The notes under the pieces were generated by a model. The model had not been told where the DNA came from, ran no database searches, and saw only the letters and a list, made by a program, of their open reading frames with translations. Positions 53,603-62,998 of a DNA stretch of 64,000 nucleotides are shown here, one piece after another. The DNA is taken from NCBI RefSeq assembly GCF_014295035.1, contig NZ_CP060404.1, positions 5,244,501-5,308,500 on the forward strand, written 5' to 3'. A program made the translations under genes and the position numbers. Each line of letters begins with the position of its first letter. Position 1 is the first letter of the stretch. The DNA is from Streptomyces buecherae (GTDB lineage Bacteria > Actinomycetota > Actinomycetes > Streptomycetales > Streptomycetaceae).

Positions 53603-53726
53603 CCGGCCCCGCTCCGGCCAGCTCTCGACCGCCCCCGCGCCGCCCCTCGCGCCGGGCTGCCATGCGTCGATCCGCCACACGCCGGCTCCCCCGGCCCCGC
53701 TCGGGCCGGCCGCTCACCTTCCGCGC

Positions 53727-53830
53727 GGTGCCTGCCTCGCGTCCAGCAGGTGCCTGCTTCGCCTCCTCCGGGTGCCTGCTTCGCTCGGATCGGATGCCCG
53801 CATCGCCCACTCGGGATGACCGCTTCGCGG
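53727..53830 (+). repeat. 22-bp array of constant 14 and variable 8 bases
   Basis: Units start at 53727, 53749, 53771, 53793 and 53815. Each opens with a relative of GGTGCCTGCTTCGC and is followed by eight unrelated bases. Length 22 is not a multiple of three and no gene covers the array. The rest of the 53603-54003 gap holds nothing recognisable. Confidence 0.8.
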
Positions 53831-54003
53831 GTGCGCGTGCCGGTGCGAGGCGGCGGGCGTGGGTGGTAGGTGCGGGGTCTCCCGCCGCCGGGTGTCGGGT
53901 GGTTGGGATCGGTGCCGGGCCATCGGCGGTTGGGGCGGGCGTCGGGCAGACCGGGTGCTGGGACGTTGGGCGACCTGTCAGGTGCCGCCCGCCCGTGGCT
54001 GCC

Positions 54004-54615
54004 CTACCCGCCGTCGGGACCCTGGCCTGAATCCGGGTCCGGGGCCGGGTCCCGGTCCAGGTACCGGTCCGGGCGTATGTCGGTACGGCTGGTGGTGAGG
54101 TCGGGACTGGTGGAGTCCGTGCGGGTGGGGGCCGTGCCGGTGGAGCCGGTGTCCGTGGAGTGGGAGTTCGCGGGGCCAGTGTCCGGGCGGTCCGTGGTTG
54201 TGGGGTCCGTGTCGACGGTTTGGGGGGCCGGCTTCGGCTGCGCGGTGCTCGCTGGCCTCGCCGTGCTCACCGCCTCCGCCGTGCTCCCCGTACCGTGCGG
54301 GCTGCGTTCCGCCCCGTCCACCCAGGGTGCGTAGGCAGCGGCGTGTGCCCTGCGGTGCCAGGCCATGGCGAGTTCCTCGGGCGACGGCGTGCTCGTCGCG
54401 GCCTCGATGCGCCGGGCGCGGTTGCGGCGGCGGCGCAGCGCGTGGGTCATCGCTGTGATCAGCGCCGCGAGCACCAGCCCGACCCCGAGCGCCGGCAGCA
54501 GCGCGAAGGGCGGTGGGTCCCAGGTGCCGGCCGCGTCCAACGCGTACCCGACGCCGACCGCGAGCGCCGCGGCGCCGGCGATGAGTCGGCCCGGTTCGAA
54601 GGTGTGCCGTTTCAT
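54004..54615 (-). CDS. Small two-helix membrane protein with Thr/Asp/Pro-rich tail
   Basis: The 203-residue product starts at ATG 54615. Two hydrophobic helices (about 12-30 and 36-58) are followed by RRRRNRARR, an acidic SPEELAMAWHRRAHAAAYAP block and a 100-residue tail rich in Thr, Asp and Pro. The start overlaps the PspC gene stop (ATGA), so it belongs to that operon. No family is recognised beyond frequent occurrence beside PspC genes. It may be a small partner of the sensor. Confidence 0.7.
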   Translation of the reverse strand: MKRHTFEPGRLIAGAAALAVGVGYALDAAGTWDPPPFALLPALGVGLVLAALITAMTHALRRRRNRARRIEAATSTPSPEELAMAWHRRAHAAAYAPWVDGAERSPHGTGSTAEAVSTARPASTAQPKPAPQTVDTDPTTTDRPDTGPANSHSTDTGSTGTAPTRTDSTSPDLTTSRTDIRPDRYLDRDPAPDPDSGQGPDGG

Positions 54616-55961
54616 GGCCGTACCACCGCCACCTGTCCCACGCCCACGTCGAGATCGAGCACCAGCGTGCCGCGCGTCTTCGCTGCCGGCAGCGGCTTGC
54701 CACCGGCCTGCGGCTGGACGGTCACCTCGCGCGAGCGTCGGGGCGCCACGTCCACGTCGTCCCCGCGCTCACCCGGGAGTTGGATGTCGCCGAAGCCCAC
54801 CGCCACCGTGAGCCGTAGCTGCACGTCGGCGGGCACCGCGACCCGCAACTTGCCCGCGCCGACCGAGGCGTGTGTGCCGAGCGTACGGCCGCGGCCCGGG
54901 CGCAGTTTGGTCAGGTCGAGCTTGGCGTACCCGGTGCCCAGCTCGTACCGATCGCGCAGCTCGGCCGGCTCGGTGGCCTGCCAGGTGCGCTCGCGCCAGT
55001 CGGCGGTCACCGACTTCGGCAGCGCCGCGGCCCCCGCGAGCAGCGCGGCCGTCAGCGCCACGGAGACCATCGTGCCGCCGCTGGTGCGCCCGTACAGACT
55101 GCTGACAGCGAGCCCGACGCCGAACACCGCCAGCGCGCACGCCAGCCCTGTCTCCAGGCTGGTGCCGAGCGGCTGGGTGCTCCACGTGGCGCTGACGCCG
55201 ATCACGGCGGCGCACGTGGCCAGCAGGAACATCCGGCCGCCGATCCCCTCGCCGCGCGGGGCGGGTGGCGGGCTGGCGGAGGAGCCCGCGCGCCGCTCGT
55301 ACGGGGTGTCGTCGGGGCCCCACAGATAGGCCGTGACCGTCACGGGGCGGATGGCGCCCGGCAGACCCGTGGTGCCGTCCTTGACGATCGGGTCGCGCCA
55401 CCAGGACGGGGAGCCGGGCACGGGCGGGGCCCGCGTCTCGGGCGGCGCGTCGGCGACCGCCTGCGCCGTCGCCGGGTCCACCGGGCCGTCGCCCTCCGCG
55501 TGGCGCCGGTGCCGCGACCAGTACCCCGCGCCGACCGCGGCCAGCGAGACCATCATCGCGAAGCCCACGACGCTGCCGTTGTTGAGCATCGAGAGGAACA
55601 GGCCGCAGCCGACCAGGGCGGCCAGCACCGCGGTCAGCGCCGGACCCTCGACGCGGCCGGACAGCAGCCGCCTGCCCTCGTTCTCATCCTCCCCGTAGCT
55701 CGGGATGAGCAGCCAGGCGAAGCCGTACGCGACCAGGCCGAGGCCGCCCGCCGCGCCGAGCACGGCGAGCACCACGCGGAAGATGACCGGGTCCAGGTCG
55801 CAGTACCGGCCGAGGCCCCCGCACACGCCCGAGATCACCTTGTGCTCACGGCTGCGCCGCAGGGGCTCGCGCGCGGGCGGCCCTGGCTCGGTGGCCGTGG
55901 CGCCGCCGGGCGTCGTCGGGGTGCCCGCGGCGCCGTCCTCGGCGGTGGGTGCGTCGGTCAT
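54612..55961 (-). CDS. PspC-domain membrane protein
   Basis: The 449-residue product starts at ATG 55961. After about 35 Pro/Thr-rich residues, REHKVISGVCGGLGRYCDLD begins a PspC domain ending FAWLLIPSYGEDE. Four or more further hydrophobic segments lie at about 105-150 and 240-330. The C-terminal part (about 355-449) is beta-rich, with LGTHASVGAGKLRVAVPADV and VAVGFGDIQLPGE, resembling the LiaF-like domain of phage-shock sensors. It probably monitors the envelope. It diverges from the kinase gene at 56218 and sits near a PspC histidine kinase, which together suggest one stress module. Confidence 0.85.
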   Translation of the reverse strand: MTDAPTAEDGAAGTPTTPGGATATEPGPPAREPLRRSREHKVISGVCGGLGRYCDLDPVIFRVVLAVLGAAGGLGLVAYGFAWLLIPSYGEDENEGRRLLSGRVEGPALTAVLAALVGCGLFLSMLNNGSVVGFAMMVSLAAVGAGYWSRHRRHAEGDGPVDPATAQAVADAPPETRAPPVPGSPSWWRDPIVKDGTTGLPGAIRPVTVTAYLWGPDDTPYERRAGSSASPPPAPRGEGIGGRMFLLATCAAVIGVSATWSTQPLGTSLETGLACALAVFGVGLAVSSLYGRTSGGTMVSVALTAALLAGAAALPKSVTADWRERTWQATEPAELRDRYELGTGYAKLDLTKLRPGRGRTLGTHASVGAGKLRVAVPADVQLRLTVAVGFGDIQLPGERGDDVDVAPRRSREVTVQPQAGGKPLPAAKTRGTLVLDLDVGVGQVAVVRP

Positions 55962-56217
55962 GCGTCCATGGTGTCAACCCGGCTCGCCAGATGGCAGCCG
56001 CCATGACCCTGGCCGTTCCCTGAGATCCCCCCGACCCACCCCCAAGGGGCGCTCGGGCGCACCGCGCGCCCCCGTCGATCGATGGGGACGCGAAGTCGGG
56101 AGACGGTCCGGGCGAGGCGGAGGGCTCGATTCCGCGTTGTTTTCCGCAGCCTGGGGAGCACTCCCAGGGGGCACGACGTGCGACGCAAGGCGGGGATACG
56201 GCAAGGAGGCGGCTATC

Positions 56218-58590
56218 GTGGCCGTTCGAACGGTGCCGGGGGAAGTAGAGGGGTGTGCGGTGTCGGACGAGGGGCGGTTGGTCGCCGAGCGGTACCGGCT
56301 GGTGGAGCGGATCGGCCGGGGCGGTATGGGCACCGTGTGGAGAGCCGCCGACGAACTGCTGGGCCGTCAGGTCGCCATCAAGCAGTTGCACATCTCGCCG
56401 CACCTGGCCGACGACGAACTGGCCACGCTGTACGAGCGGACGCGGCGCGAGGCGCAGAGCGCCGCGCGCATCGCCCACCCCAACGTGGTCGTGGTGCACG
56501 ACGTCGTGGACGACCGCGGCGTGCCGTGCATCGTGATGGAGTACGTGCCCTCCACGACCCTCGCCGACGTGCTCAAGCGCAAGGGCCGCATCGAGCCCGA
56601 GGAGGCCGCCAGGATCGGCCGCGGCATGATCGCCGCCCTGCGGGCCGCGCACGCGGCGGGCGTGCTGCACCGGGACGTCAAGCCCGGCAACGTCCTCCTG
56701 GGCACCGGCGGCAGCCACGGCCCCGGCCACCACGCCGACGGCGACCCCGGCGACCACGCGACCAGCGGCGGACACCGCGCCGTGGGCCGCGGCCCGCTCG
56801 GCGACGGCCGGGTGGTGCTCACCGACTTCGGCATAGCCGTCGCCTCCGGCACCTCCACCCTGACCAAGACCGGCGAACTCGTCGGCTCCATCGACTACGT
56901 GGCCCCCGAGCGCGTCAAGGGCGGCAAGCCCGGCCCCGCGTCCGACCTGTGGGCGCTGGGCGCGACGCTGTACCAGGCGGTGGAGGGGCGGCCTCCGTTC
57001 CGTAAGGACACCGCGTTCGAGACGGCGTACGCGATCGCCGTGGACGAGCTGCCGCCGCTGCGCCACGCCGGCGTCCTCGCCCCGCTCGTGGAGGCCCTGC
57101 TCGACAAGGACCCGGACGCGCGGCCGTCGGCGGAGACGGTGGAGTGGACGCTACGGGCCGCCGCCGCCGAGGCCGAGACGGAGCTGATGCGGTCATCGCT
57201 GCTGCCGGAGCGGGACGCCGCACGCGCCACACCTGACGCGGCAGCAGCACGTACCGCACCTGACGCCGTGGCACCGGCCGCCCCAGACGCCACCGCGAAC
57301 CTCGCGCCGGTCACGGCACCGACGCGTATCAACGAGGGCGTGGTGGCCGCCGGGGCGGCTCCGACCCCCGAGGCGACGCCGGCCGCCACCGGGAACGCGG
57401 CCTCCGGGACGACGCCGGGCAGCGCCCCACTCGCCGCACGCGACACTCCCGACCCGGCCCACCCCCACACGCCCACCCCGGGCGGGCCGCACTCGGACGT
57501 CGGTACCGTTCCCACCCGCTTGCGGGCCGATCGCCAGCAGACTCACTCACCGCAGCAGCCGAACCAGTCCCAACAGCCACAGCACGTACAGCAATCACAG
57601 CAGGCCGGCCGGTCGCCTCAGTCCCACCAGCCGCACCAGCCGAATCAGTCCCACCAAATTGCTCAGCCGCAGCAGCCCCAGCAGTCGCATCAGCCCGCGC
57701 AATCCCTCCAGCACGCGCCGTCCCCGCAGCAGCCCCACCCCCACGCGCAGAACCGTCCCACGCCCGTGGGGCACGCGTCCGTGGGGCAGACGTCGGCGGC
57801 GCGCCCCCAGACAGGTCACGCGTCGGCGGGCCGCTCGTCCTCGCTCACCGCACCCACCTCGATCGGCGTGCCGGACGGGGCGGGCGGCGCGGGCGGGCGG
57901 CGGCGCGGGCGGGCGACGCTGTGGGTGGCGGTGGCCGTGGGAGTGATCGCGGCCGGCGCCGGCGCCGTGGTCGTCTACCTGGCGTCGAGCGACAAGGACG
58001 ACGGCGGGGCGCGGACCAGCGCGCGGCAGAGCGCGTCGCAGCGGCCCGGCAGCGACGGAGCGGGCCCGGCGAAGCCCGGCGCGCCGAAGCCCAAGCCATC
58101 CCCGGTGCCGGCCGGTTACCACCTGGTGCACGAGAAGGACCTGGGCGTCTCGTTCCCGGTTCCCGACGGCTGGACGCGCAAGTCGGGCACCGGCGAGCAG
58201 GTCGACTACGTGGACCCCACCGGCAAGGTCGGCATAAAGATCAACGTGCTGGACTTCGCCAGCTCCGACCACCTGGAGCACTTCGAGGACATCGAGGCGC
58301 AGTGGCGCGAGCGCGAGCCCACGCTCAAGCGGCTGCGCATGCAGCGCACGACGTTCCGCGGCGACCCCGCCGCCATCTGGGAGTTCTCCTTCCGCGGTAA
58401 GGCCAGGGAGTTCCGCGGCATCGACCTCGGCTTCGGCGAGGTGGGCAAGGAGGAGTACGCCATCTACGTGTCGGGGCCGAGCGACCAGTGGTCGGAGTAC
58501 CGGCCCATCTTCGACGTCATCAAGGACAGCTTCCACACGGCCGACGACGTCAAGAGGGCGGAGGGCGCGGCGGCCGGCACCGGCTCCTGA
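56218..58590 (+). CDS. Hanks-type Ser/Thr protein kinase with Gln/His-rich linker
   Basis: The 790-residue product starts at GTG 56218, eight bases behind AAGGAGG; GTG 56260 is the alternative. The kinase domain begins AERYRLVERIGRGGMGTVWR, with lysine in VAIKQL, catalytic HRDVKPGN at 151-158, then TDFGIAVASGTSTLTKTGEL and YVAPERVKGG. A long Ala/Thr linker turns into about 80 residues of Gln/Ser/His/Pro (QSQQPQHVQQSQQ). One membrane helix (about 566-588) leads to an outside domain of about 190 residues (GVSFPVPDGWTRKSG). The Thr-rich activation loop is present. It diverges from the PspC operon. Confidence 0.92.
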   Translation: MAVRTVPGEVEGCAVSDEGRLVAERYRLVERIGRGGMGTVWRAADELLGRQVAIKQLHISPHLADDELATLYERTRREAQSAARIAHPNVVVVHDVVDDRGVPCIVMEYVPSTTLADVLKRKGRIEPEEAARIGRGMIAALRAAHAAGVLHRDVKPGNVLLGTGGSHGPGHHADGDPGDHATSGGHRAVGRGPLGDGRVVLTDFGIAVASGTSTLTKTGELVGSIDYVAPERVKGGKPGPASDLWALGATLYQAVEGRPPFRKDTAFETAYAIAVDELPPLRHAGVLAPLVEALLDKDPDARPSAETVEWTLRAAAAEAETELMRSSLLPERDAARATPDAAAARTAPDAVAPAAPDATANLAPVTAPTRINEGVVAAGAAPTPEATPAATGNAASGTTPGSAPLAARDTPDPAHPHTPTPGGPHSDVGTVPTRLRADRQQTHSPQQPNQSQQPQHVQQSQQAGRSPQSHQPHQPNQSHQIAQPQQPQQSHQPAQSLQHAPSPQQPHPHAQNRPTPVGHASVGQTSAARPQTGHASAGRSSSLTAPTSIGVPDGAGGAGGRRRGRATLWVAVAVGVIAAGAGAVVVYLASSDKDDGGARTSARQSASQRPGSDGAGPAKPGAPKPKPSPVPAGYHLVHEKDLGVSFPVPDGWTRKSGTGEQVDYVDPTGKVGIKINVLDFASSDHLEHFEDIEAQWREREPTLKRLRMQRTTFRGDPAAIWEFSFRGKAREFRGIDLGFGEVGKEEYAIYVSGPSDQWSEYRPIFDVIKDSFHTADDVKRAEGAAAGTGS

Positions 58591-58620
58591 CCATCACCGC
58601 CACCGCCATCACCGTTCTGC

Positions 58621-58648
58621 TGGCCGCTGGCCGCTGGCCGCTGGCCGG
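58621..58648 (+). repeat. Tandem 7-bp repeat GGCCGCT
   Basis: Three to four perfect copies lie just after the kinase stop, followed by G-rich DNA. They are prone to slippage. Confidence 0.75.
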
Positions 58649-58824
58649 TGGTGGGCGGGGCCGGGGCGGTCGGCGGCGGCCTGAGCGGGCCCCTTTCGGG
58701 GCAGGTCAGAGGGGGCGCGCGGGAGGCCCTGACGAGCGCCCCTAGGTGAGCCTCCGGGTTCCGGCGTACGGGATCAGGGTCAGCCCTGATGTCCGGGCAG
58801 CGGCCCTCGTGTGACGATCGGGGC

Positions 58825-60087
58825 ATGACCGCCGCAGCACCCCCCACCGAGCCACCCCTGCGCAAGCTGTACCGCAGCGCCGAGGGGCGGATGCTGGGTG
58901 GCGTCGCCCGGGGGCTGGCGGGCCATCTCGGGCTGCCGGTCTCCTGGGTCCGCATCGTGTTCCTCGCGCTCCTCATGGCCGAGGGGTTCGGCGTCCTGCT
59001 CTACGCCCTGTTCTGGTTCGTCGTGCCGCTCGGCGTCGGCGGCGTGGAGGCCCCGCGGCCCGCGGCCGTCACGGGCCGGGACGGCAAGCGCAGGCTGCTG
59101 GCCCGCAAGCCGGACAAGGGCCAGATATTCGCCCTGGTCGCGGTCGTGGCGGGGATGGCCATCTTCGTCAGCAGCTTCCAACTCGGCCGGGCCAACGCCT
59201 ATGTCTGGCCGCTGCTGCTGATCGGCGCGGGCGTGGCGCTGGTGTGGCGGCAGGCGGACAACGCGCGGCGGGCGCAGTGGGTGGAGCTCAGCCGCCGCAA
59301 GCGGCTGCTGCCGATCGCGCGTGGCGCGGCGGGTGTCGTGCTGGTCAGCGCCGGGGTGACGGGCATCGTCGTGATGCAGGGCTCGGCCCGCCATCTGGGC
59401 GCCGTGCTCCAGGCGGCGCTGGCCGTCCTCGTGGGCATAGCCCTGCTCGCGGGGCCCTACCTGGTGCGCATGGCCCAGGATCTGTCCGAGGAGCGGCTGA
59501 TGCGCATCCGGGCCCAGGAGCGCGCCGAGGTCGCCGCCCACGTGCACGACTCGGTGCTGCACACGCTCACCCTGATCCAGCGCAACGCGGAGGACGCGCG
59601 CGAGGTCACCCGGCTGGCCCGGGCCCAGGAGCGCGAGCTGCGCGCCTGGCTGAACCGGCCCGAGGGCCGGGGGAAGGAGGAGGCCGACGAGCCGGCGACG
59701 CTCGCGGACGCGGTGAAGAGCACGGCGGCGGAGGTCGAGGACTACCACGGCGTGCCCGTCGAGGTGGTGTGCGTCGGCGACTGCCCGCTGGACGACCGGT
59801 TGGCCGCGCAGATGCAGGCCGCGCGCGAGGCGATGGTCAACGCGGCCAAGTACGGTGGCGAGGGCGGTGCCGTGCAGGTCTTCGCCGAAGTGGAGGGACG
59901 TACGGTCTTCGTGTCCGTGCGGGACCGGGGCCCGGGCTTCGATCTGGACGCGGTGCCGGACGACCGGATGGGCGTACGCGAGTCGATCATCGGCAGAATG
60001 CAGCGCAACGGCGGCACGGCGCGGCTGCGTTCCGCGCCGGACGGGGGCACCGAAGTGGAACTTGAGATGGAGAGGGTCGCGACATGA
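58825..60087 (+). CDS. PspC-domain sensor histidine kinase (NarL/LuxR type)
   Basis: The 420-residue product starts at ATG 58825. A PspC domain (KLYRSAEGRMLGGVARGLAG to about 75) is followed by membrane segments near 105-130, 135-150 and 175-210. The H-box RAEVAAHVHDSVLHTLTLIQ has candidate His241 within the HD motif. The ATPase domain has REAMVNAAKYGGEG (N-box) and VRDRGPGFDLDAVPDDRMG, VRESIIGRM. It should autophosphorylate on envelope stress and pass phosphate to the response regulator whose start overlaps its stop (ATGA). Confidence 0.9.
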   Translation: MTAAAPPTEPPLRKLYRSAEGRMLGGVARGLAGHLGLPVSWVRIVFLALLMAEGFGVLLYALFWFVVPLGVGGVEAPRPAAVTGRDGKRRLLARKPDKGQIFALVAVVAGMAIFVSSFQLGRANAYVWPLLLIGAGVALVWRQADNARRAQWVELSRRKRLLPIARGAAGVVLVSAGVTGIVVMQGSARHLGAVLQAALAVLVGIALLAGPYLVRMAQDLSEERLMRIRAQERAEVAAHVHDSVLHTLTLIQRNAEDAREVTRLARAQERELRAWLNRPEGRGKEEADEPATLADAVKSTAAEVEDYHGVPVEVVCVGDCPLDDRLAAQMQAAREAMVNAAKYGGEGGAVQVFAEVEGRTVFVSVRDRGPGFDLDAVPDDRMGVRESIIGRMQRNGGTARLRSAPDGGTEVELEMERVAT

Positions 60088-60806
60088 CCGAAGGCGTGAC
60101 GGGCACCGGAGGCAGTGGCGGCACGGAGGGCACGGCGGGAGCCGAGCGGCACGTCCGGGTCGTGCTGGTGGACGACCACCGGATGTTCCGTACGGGCGTA
60201 CAGGCCGAGATCGGCGCGACCGAGCGTACGGGCGTGGAGGTGGTGGGCGAGGCGGCCGACGTGGACCAGGCCGTCAGCGTCATCGCCGCCACCCGCCCCG
60301 AGGTGGTGCTGCTCGACGTGCACCTGCCCGGGGGCGGCGGCGTCGAGGTGTTGCGCCGCAGTGCCGCGCTGATGGGCGACGCGGCGAACCCGGTGCGCTT
60401 CCTGGCCCTGTCGGTCTCCGACGCGGCCGACGATGTCATCGGCGTCATCAGGGGCGGCGCCCGCGGATACGTCACCAAGACCATCACCGGCACCGACCTG
60501 GTCGCCGCGATCTTCCGGGTGCGGGACGGCGACGCGGTGTTCTCGCCGCGCCTCGCGGGCTTCGTCCTCGACGCCTTCGCCTCCACGGACGCGCCGCCGG
60601 TGGACGAGGACCTGGACCGGCTGACCCAGCGCGAGCGCGAGGTGCTGCGGCTGATCGCGCGCGGTTACGCGTACAAGGAGATAGCCAAGCAGTTGTTCAT
60701 CTCCGTGAAGACGGTCGAGTCCCACGTCTCCGCGGTGCTGCGCAAGCTCCAGCTCTCCAACCGGCACGAGCTGACCCGCTGGGCCACCGCGCGCCGACTG
60801 GTCTGA
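60084..60806 (+). CDS. LuxR-family response regulator
   Basis: The 240-residue product has a receiver domain with RVVLVDDHRMFRTGVQAEIG, phospho-acceptor Asp78 in VVLLDVHLPGGGG, and conserved Lys in GYVTKTITG. The C-terminal helix-turn-helix is LTQREREVLRLIARGYAYKE, KQLFISVKTVESHVSAVLRK. It is the partner of the PspC histidine kinase encoded immediately upstream (ATGA overlap). The target genes are unknown, but the nearby PspC operon and kinase are natural candidates. Confidence 0.93.
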   Translation: MTEGVTGTGGSGGTEGTAGAERHVRVVLVDDHRMFRTGVQAEIGATERTGVEVVGEAADVDQAVSVIAATRPEVVLLDVHLPGGGGVEVLRRSAALMGDAANPVRFLALSVSDAADDVIGVIRGGARGYVTKTITGTDLVAAIFRVRDGDAVFSPRLAGFVLDAFASTDAPPVDEDLDRLTQREREVLRLIARGYAYKEIAKQLFISVKTVESHVSAVLRKLQLSNRHELTRWATARRLV

Positions 60807-60948
60807 GCGAGCCGGCCCCGCTCGTCGGGAACTGCCCCGGCCCTTCCGGCCCTCGGGGACCTACCGCCGGTACGTCGGCCCGGTTGCCGGCCCACCGCGG
60901 GCGCAACCCGCCTGCGGGGCGCCGCCCGGGGAACAGCACCCGGGGAGC

Positions 60949-60974
60949 CCCGCGCCGGGCGCGCCCGGCGCGGG
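60949..60974. terminator. Palindromic hairpin between convergent genes
   Basis: CCCGCGCCGGGC (60949-60960) pairs exactly with GCCCGGCGCGGG (60963-60974) around a two-base centre. The surrounding 60807-61105 gap carries other GC hairpins and no gene. Confidence 0.75.
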
Positions 60975-61105
60975 AGCCCGCCGCAGCGGGGCCCGGGGCA
61001 CGGCCCGGCGGTGAGGAGCCCGAGGCCAGACCCGGGGCCGGCGTGGGCGGCCGCCCACGCGGCTGCGCTGCCCTCACGGGTGCTCTCAGGAGCGGGGAAC
61101 TCCGC

Positions 61106-61990
61106 TCAGGGGCGGTAGACCTCGCCGGGCTGGGGCACGGCCGGGGCCATGAGTTGGGGCACCGTCACGAAGGTGAAGCCGCGCTTGTGCAGGGCGTCGA
61201 TGATGCCGGGTACGGCGGGCACCGTGCCGTCGTAGATGTCGTGCAGCAGGATGATGCCGTCCCGGTCGGCCTGGTCCAGGACCCGCTTCTTGATCAGCGC
61301 GGAGTCCGTCGTGGAGTAGTCCTTGGCGGTCACGCTCCACAGCACCTGGGAGAGGCCGAGTTCCTTGCTGACCTTGGAGACGTCCTTGTTGGTGCGGCCC
61401 TGCGGCGGGCGCATGAGGGTCGGCTTGCGCCCCGTTATCTCCTCTATCGCGTCCTGGGTGAGGGCCAGTTCCTTGCGGGCCTCGTCGGGTTCGAGGTCGG
61501 TCAGCCGGGGGTGCGACCAGGTGTGGTTGGCCACCTCGTGACCCTCCGCCGCGATCCGGCGTACGAGGTCGGGGTGCTTCTTCACGTGGTTCTTGCCGAG
61601 CAGGAAGAAGGTCGCGGGGACCTTCTTGTCCTTGAGCGTGTCCAGGAGTTGCCCGGTGTCCTTGCCGGGGCCGGCGTCGAAGGTCAGCGCGATGCACTTG
61701 GCCTTCGCGCAGTCCACCGTGCCCTGCTTCCCCTTGGCGTCGTCGCCGGCCTTGGACCGCGCGGAAGCCGGCGATGTCGTATCGGTCTGCTCCGACGAGC
61801 AGCCGCTCAGCACGAGCGCGAGGGACAGCGCGCCGGCCGCGGCCACGGCCGTGCCCGAGGCCCGCAGCCGCCGGCTCCGGGAGCGCCGCCCGCCGGTCGC
61901 TGGCGCCTCGGAGGCCGGCGCGGCGGAGTCCTGGGGGGAAGCGGAGACAACGGTGTCGGGCGCGCCGGATATGGGAGGTTCAGAGAGCAT
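61106..61990 (-). CDS. Polysaccharide deacetylase lipoprotein
   Basis: The 294-residue product starts at ATG 61990. About 50 mixed residues precede a hydrophobic segment ending LALVLSGCSS, a lipobox, so the protein is tethered outside. The NodB domain has CIALTFDAGPGKDTGQLLDT (catalytic Asp), VANHTWSHPRL (metal His pair), LMRPPQGRTNKDV and IILLHDIYDG. It should remove N-acetyl groups from peptidoglycan or another glycan. Its promoter region holds a GTGTATACAC palindrome. Two cysteines in DCAKAKC flank the entry to the domain. Confidence 0.9.
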   Translation of the reverse strand: MLSEPPISGAPDTVVSASPQDSAAPASEAPATGGRRSRSRRLRASGTAVAAAGALSLALVLSGCSSEQTDTTSPASARSKAGDDAKGKQGTVDCAKAKCIALTFDAGPGKDTGQLLDTLKDKKVPATFFLLGKNHVKKHPDLVRRIAAEGHEVANHTWSHPRLTDLEPDEARKELALTQDAIEEITGRKPTLMRPPQGRTNKDVSKVSKELGLSQVLWSVTAKDYSTTDSALIKKRVLDQADRDGIILLHDIYDGTVPAVPGIIDALHKRGFTFVTVPQLMAPAVPQPGEVYRP

Positions 61991-62009
61991 GCCGAGCACT
62001 GTACAAGCC

Positions 62010-62019
62010 GTGTATACAC
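62010..62019 (-). promoter_or_regulatory. GTGTATACAC palindrome in the deacetylase promoter
   Basis: The ten-base palindrome lies 20 bases upstream of ATG 61990, with TTGTACAG and GTGTATG nearby. It could be an operator or overlap the -10. Confidence 0.4.
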
Positions 62020-62201
62020 GAAGTTCATACACCCCCCTCCTGGCGTTATGCGTCCGGGAGGGGGGCTCGCGGGCGATGGGCCGGCGGGTTCGCGGGGCGT
62101 GACGCGCCGCCCGGGGGCGACGCGTCGAGAGGGGGGCGTCGGCTCCGCCGCACCCCTGTGCCGGTGCGGGGACGCGCCCTGGCCGGCGCGGCCCCGCGCC
62201 G

Positions 62202-62771
62202 TTACGGGTACGTACGGAAGTCGGTCGTGTCCACGGTCCAACTCCCCACGGTGACGACGTCACCGAACACGTAGTCGCTGCGCGTGCGGTAGCGCGGCCC
62301 GTCAGGTCCGCGGCCGGGATCGGAGAGCGCGGCCACGGTGCCCTTGCGGGGGTCGACGAGGAGGTAGAGCGGAATGCCCATCGCCGGGTACTCCGCCATC
62401 TTGTCCAGGTAGCCGTTGGTGTGGTGGGACGGGGAGACGATCTCGGCGACGAGCGCGACGTCCGCCGGCTCGAAGGGATCCATGGTCCGCTTGGTGAAGA
62501 CGTCGTACGGCACCACGAGCACATCCGGCCTCCGCAGCCGGCCGATGGTCGGGTCTGCGACCTCTCCTCTGGTGTGGGCGATCAGCCGCGGAGAGGTCTC
62601 CCGCAACTGTTCTGCCAGTTGCTCACGGATCAGCCACGCGATGAACGCGTGTAGCCGTCCGGGGGGCATCGTCATCACGATCTGATCCCCGACGATCTCG
62701 TAGCCGACGAAAGGGTCGGGGGCATGCCGGGCGAGTTCTTCGCCGATCTCCCGCATGCGTGCGTAGTCCAT
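62202..62771 (-). CDS. Uma2-family (restriction endonuclease-like fold) protein
   Basis: The 189-residue product starts at ATG 62771; the longer frame upstream is not conserved. Motifs of the Uma2/DUF820 family are YEIVGDQIVMTMPPGRLHAF, LRRPDVLVVPYDVF, the EIVSPSHHTNGYLDKMAEY block, and IPLYLLVDPRKGTV. The Asp and Glu-x-Val/Lys residues form the PD-(D/E)xK-like site. Such proteins are numerous in streptomycetes and have no settled function. It stands alone between the deacetylase and flavohaemoprotein genes. Confidence 0.85.
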   Translation of the reverse strand: MDYARMREIGEELARHAPDPFVGYEIVGDQIVMTMPPGRLHAFIAWLIREQLAEQLRETSPRLIAHTRGEVADPTIGRLRRPDVLVVPYDVFTKRTMDPFEPADVALVAEIVSPSHHTNGYLDKMAEYPAMGIPLYLLVDPRKGTVAALSDPGRGPDGPRYRTRSDYVFGDVVTVGSWTVDTTDFRTYP

Positions 62772-62998
62772 CGTCGTACCGCCTGTTCGCGTGGGCCAAG
62801 GTCGGCTGGCGCGACGATTCAAGCCCACGTCGTGGCGAGCCGGACTCATCTCGGGTAGGCCGGACCAGACCTCGGGCGTGCGGGGAGCGGTCGGGCGATG
62901 GCGGCACGCCCGTGCGAGCGGATGCTCCCCGCGCGCTGGCCCGCACCCCACGCGCCCCGCCCCCTTCCGCCGCGCCCGACTCCGCTACTCCCTCCTCC

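Noticed and set aside
53727..53830. CRISPR array interpretation of the 22-bp repeats
   Set aside because: Repeats are short and degenerate, spacers are eight bases, and no cas genes are present.
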